DNA of 5,322 nucleotides from an uncultured Bacteroidales bacterium (GTDB taxonomy: Bacteria > Bacteroidota > Bacteroidia > Bacteroidales > UBA932), in assembly GCA_946415795.1 (NCBI GenBank), contig CAMKTW010000123.1, positions 1 to 5,322 on the forward strand, read 5' to 3'. Under the pieces are notes generated by a model, which was given only the letters and a program-made list of their open reading frames with translations, was not told the DNA's origin and did no database searches. How positions within the stretch are numbered: position 1 is the first letter of the stretch; each line of letters starts with the position of its first letter. The translations under genes and the position numbers were made by a program. This document shows positions 5,193 through 5,322 of this stretch, in pieces.

Positions 5193-5322
5193 ATGATAAA
5201 AATTACTTTTCCCGACGGTGCCATAAAGGAATACAACCAGGGCATTACTGCGTATGAGATTGCCCAGGGCATCAGCCCTCGTCTCGCAGCCGATGTCATT
5301 GTGGCAACCGTAAACGGCGAAA
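5193..5322 (+). CDS. thrS: threonyl-tRNA synthetase, N-terminal fragment (cut by window end)
   Basis: Forty-three codons are visible, starting MIKITFPDGAIKEYNQG and continuing through AYEIAQGISPRLAADV (20-35) to ATVNGE (38-43). This is the opening of the N-terminal TGS domain of threonyl-tRNA synthetase. The Ile-Thr-Phe-Pro-Asp-Gly start, the IAQ-x-ISPRLA helix and the TVNGE strand are typical of ThrS from Bacteroidota. The full enzyme (about 640-650 residues in the family) charges tRNA-Thr with threonine and edits mischarged serine through its N2 domain; those parts lie beyond the window. The ATG at 5193 gives the family N-terminus and has no Shine-Dalgarno, only an A-rich leader (GTAAACAAAGAT). 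It is transcribed divergently from DUF4199. In related genomes I recall infC, rpmI and rplT following thrS, which could be checked downstream. TGS domains also occur in RelA/SpoT and Obg-type proteins, but there they are not at the extreme N-terminus with this sequence. Confidence 0.93.
   Translation, partial: MIKITFPDGAIKEYNQGITAYEIAQGISPRLAADVIVATVNGE

Overview
The window looks like an ordinary chromosomal segment from a Bacteroidota member, most likely a moderately GC-rich member of the Bacteroidales (Alistipes/Rikenellaceae or Muribaculaceae would fit). Three things point there. The gene families are typical of the group: DUF1573 exported protein, MeaB with the N-terminal extension seen in Bacteroides, and a DUF4199 plus glycosyltransferase pair. 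The intergenic regions carry TAnnTTTG boxes, the -7 element of Bacteroidetes promoters. Start codons lack Shine-Dalgarno sequences and sit behind A/T-rich leaders. The coding sequence is GC-rich at third positions, whereas the intergenic DNA is strongly AT-rich.

Layout, left to right. A 56-codon 2[4Fe-4S] ferredoxin gene (58-228, minus) is divergent from a three-gene plus-strand operon. That operon holds a signal-peptide-bearing DUF1573 protein (329-1441), the G-protein chaperone meaB (1446-2555) and a ten-helix-type metal transporter of the ArsP_2/'putative manganese transporter' family (2559-3614), with gaps of only 4 and 3 bases. It converges, with 5 bases between stop codons, on a two-gene minus-strand operon. 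The first gene of that operon is a small four-helix DUF4199 membrane protein (4574-5104) and the second is a GtrB/ArnC/Dpm1-like family 2 glycosyltransferase with two C-terminal helices (3620-4570). DUF4199 is divergent from thrS (from 5193, cut by the window end). In that intergenic region two back-to-back -7 boxes lie only 11 bases apart.

Functionally these are housekeeping genes: electron transfer, protection or assembly of the B12-dependent methylmalonyl-CoA mutase (propionate/succinate metabolism), metal export, lipid-linked sugar transfer and tRNA charging. I found no mobile element, CRISPR array, RNA gene or defence system. The points most worth a second look are the overlapping divergent promoters before thrS, the possible GtrA-like role of DUF4199, the three-fold repeat in the DUF1573 protein with only one copy keeping its Cys-Gly-Cys, and the unexplained linkage of DUF1573, meaB and a metal exporter. 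No intergenic stretch exceeds about 100 bases.
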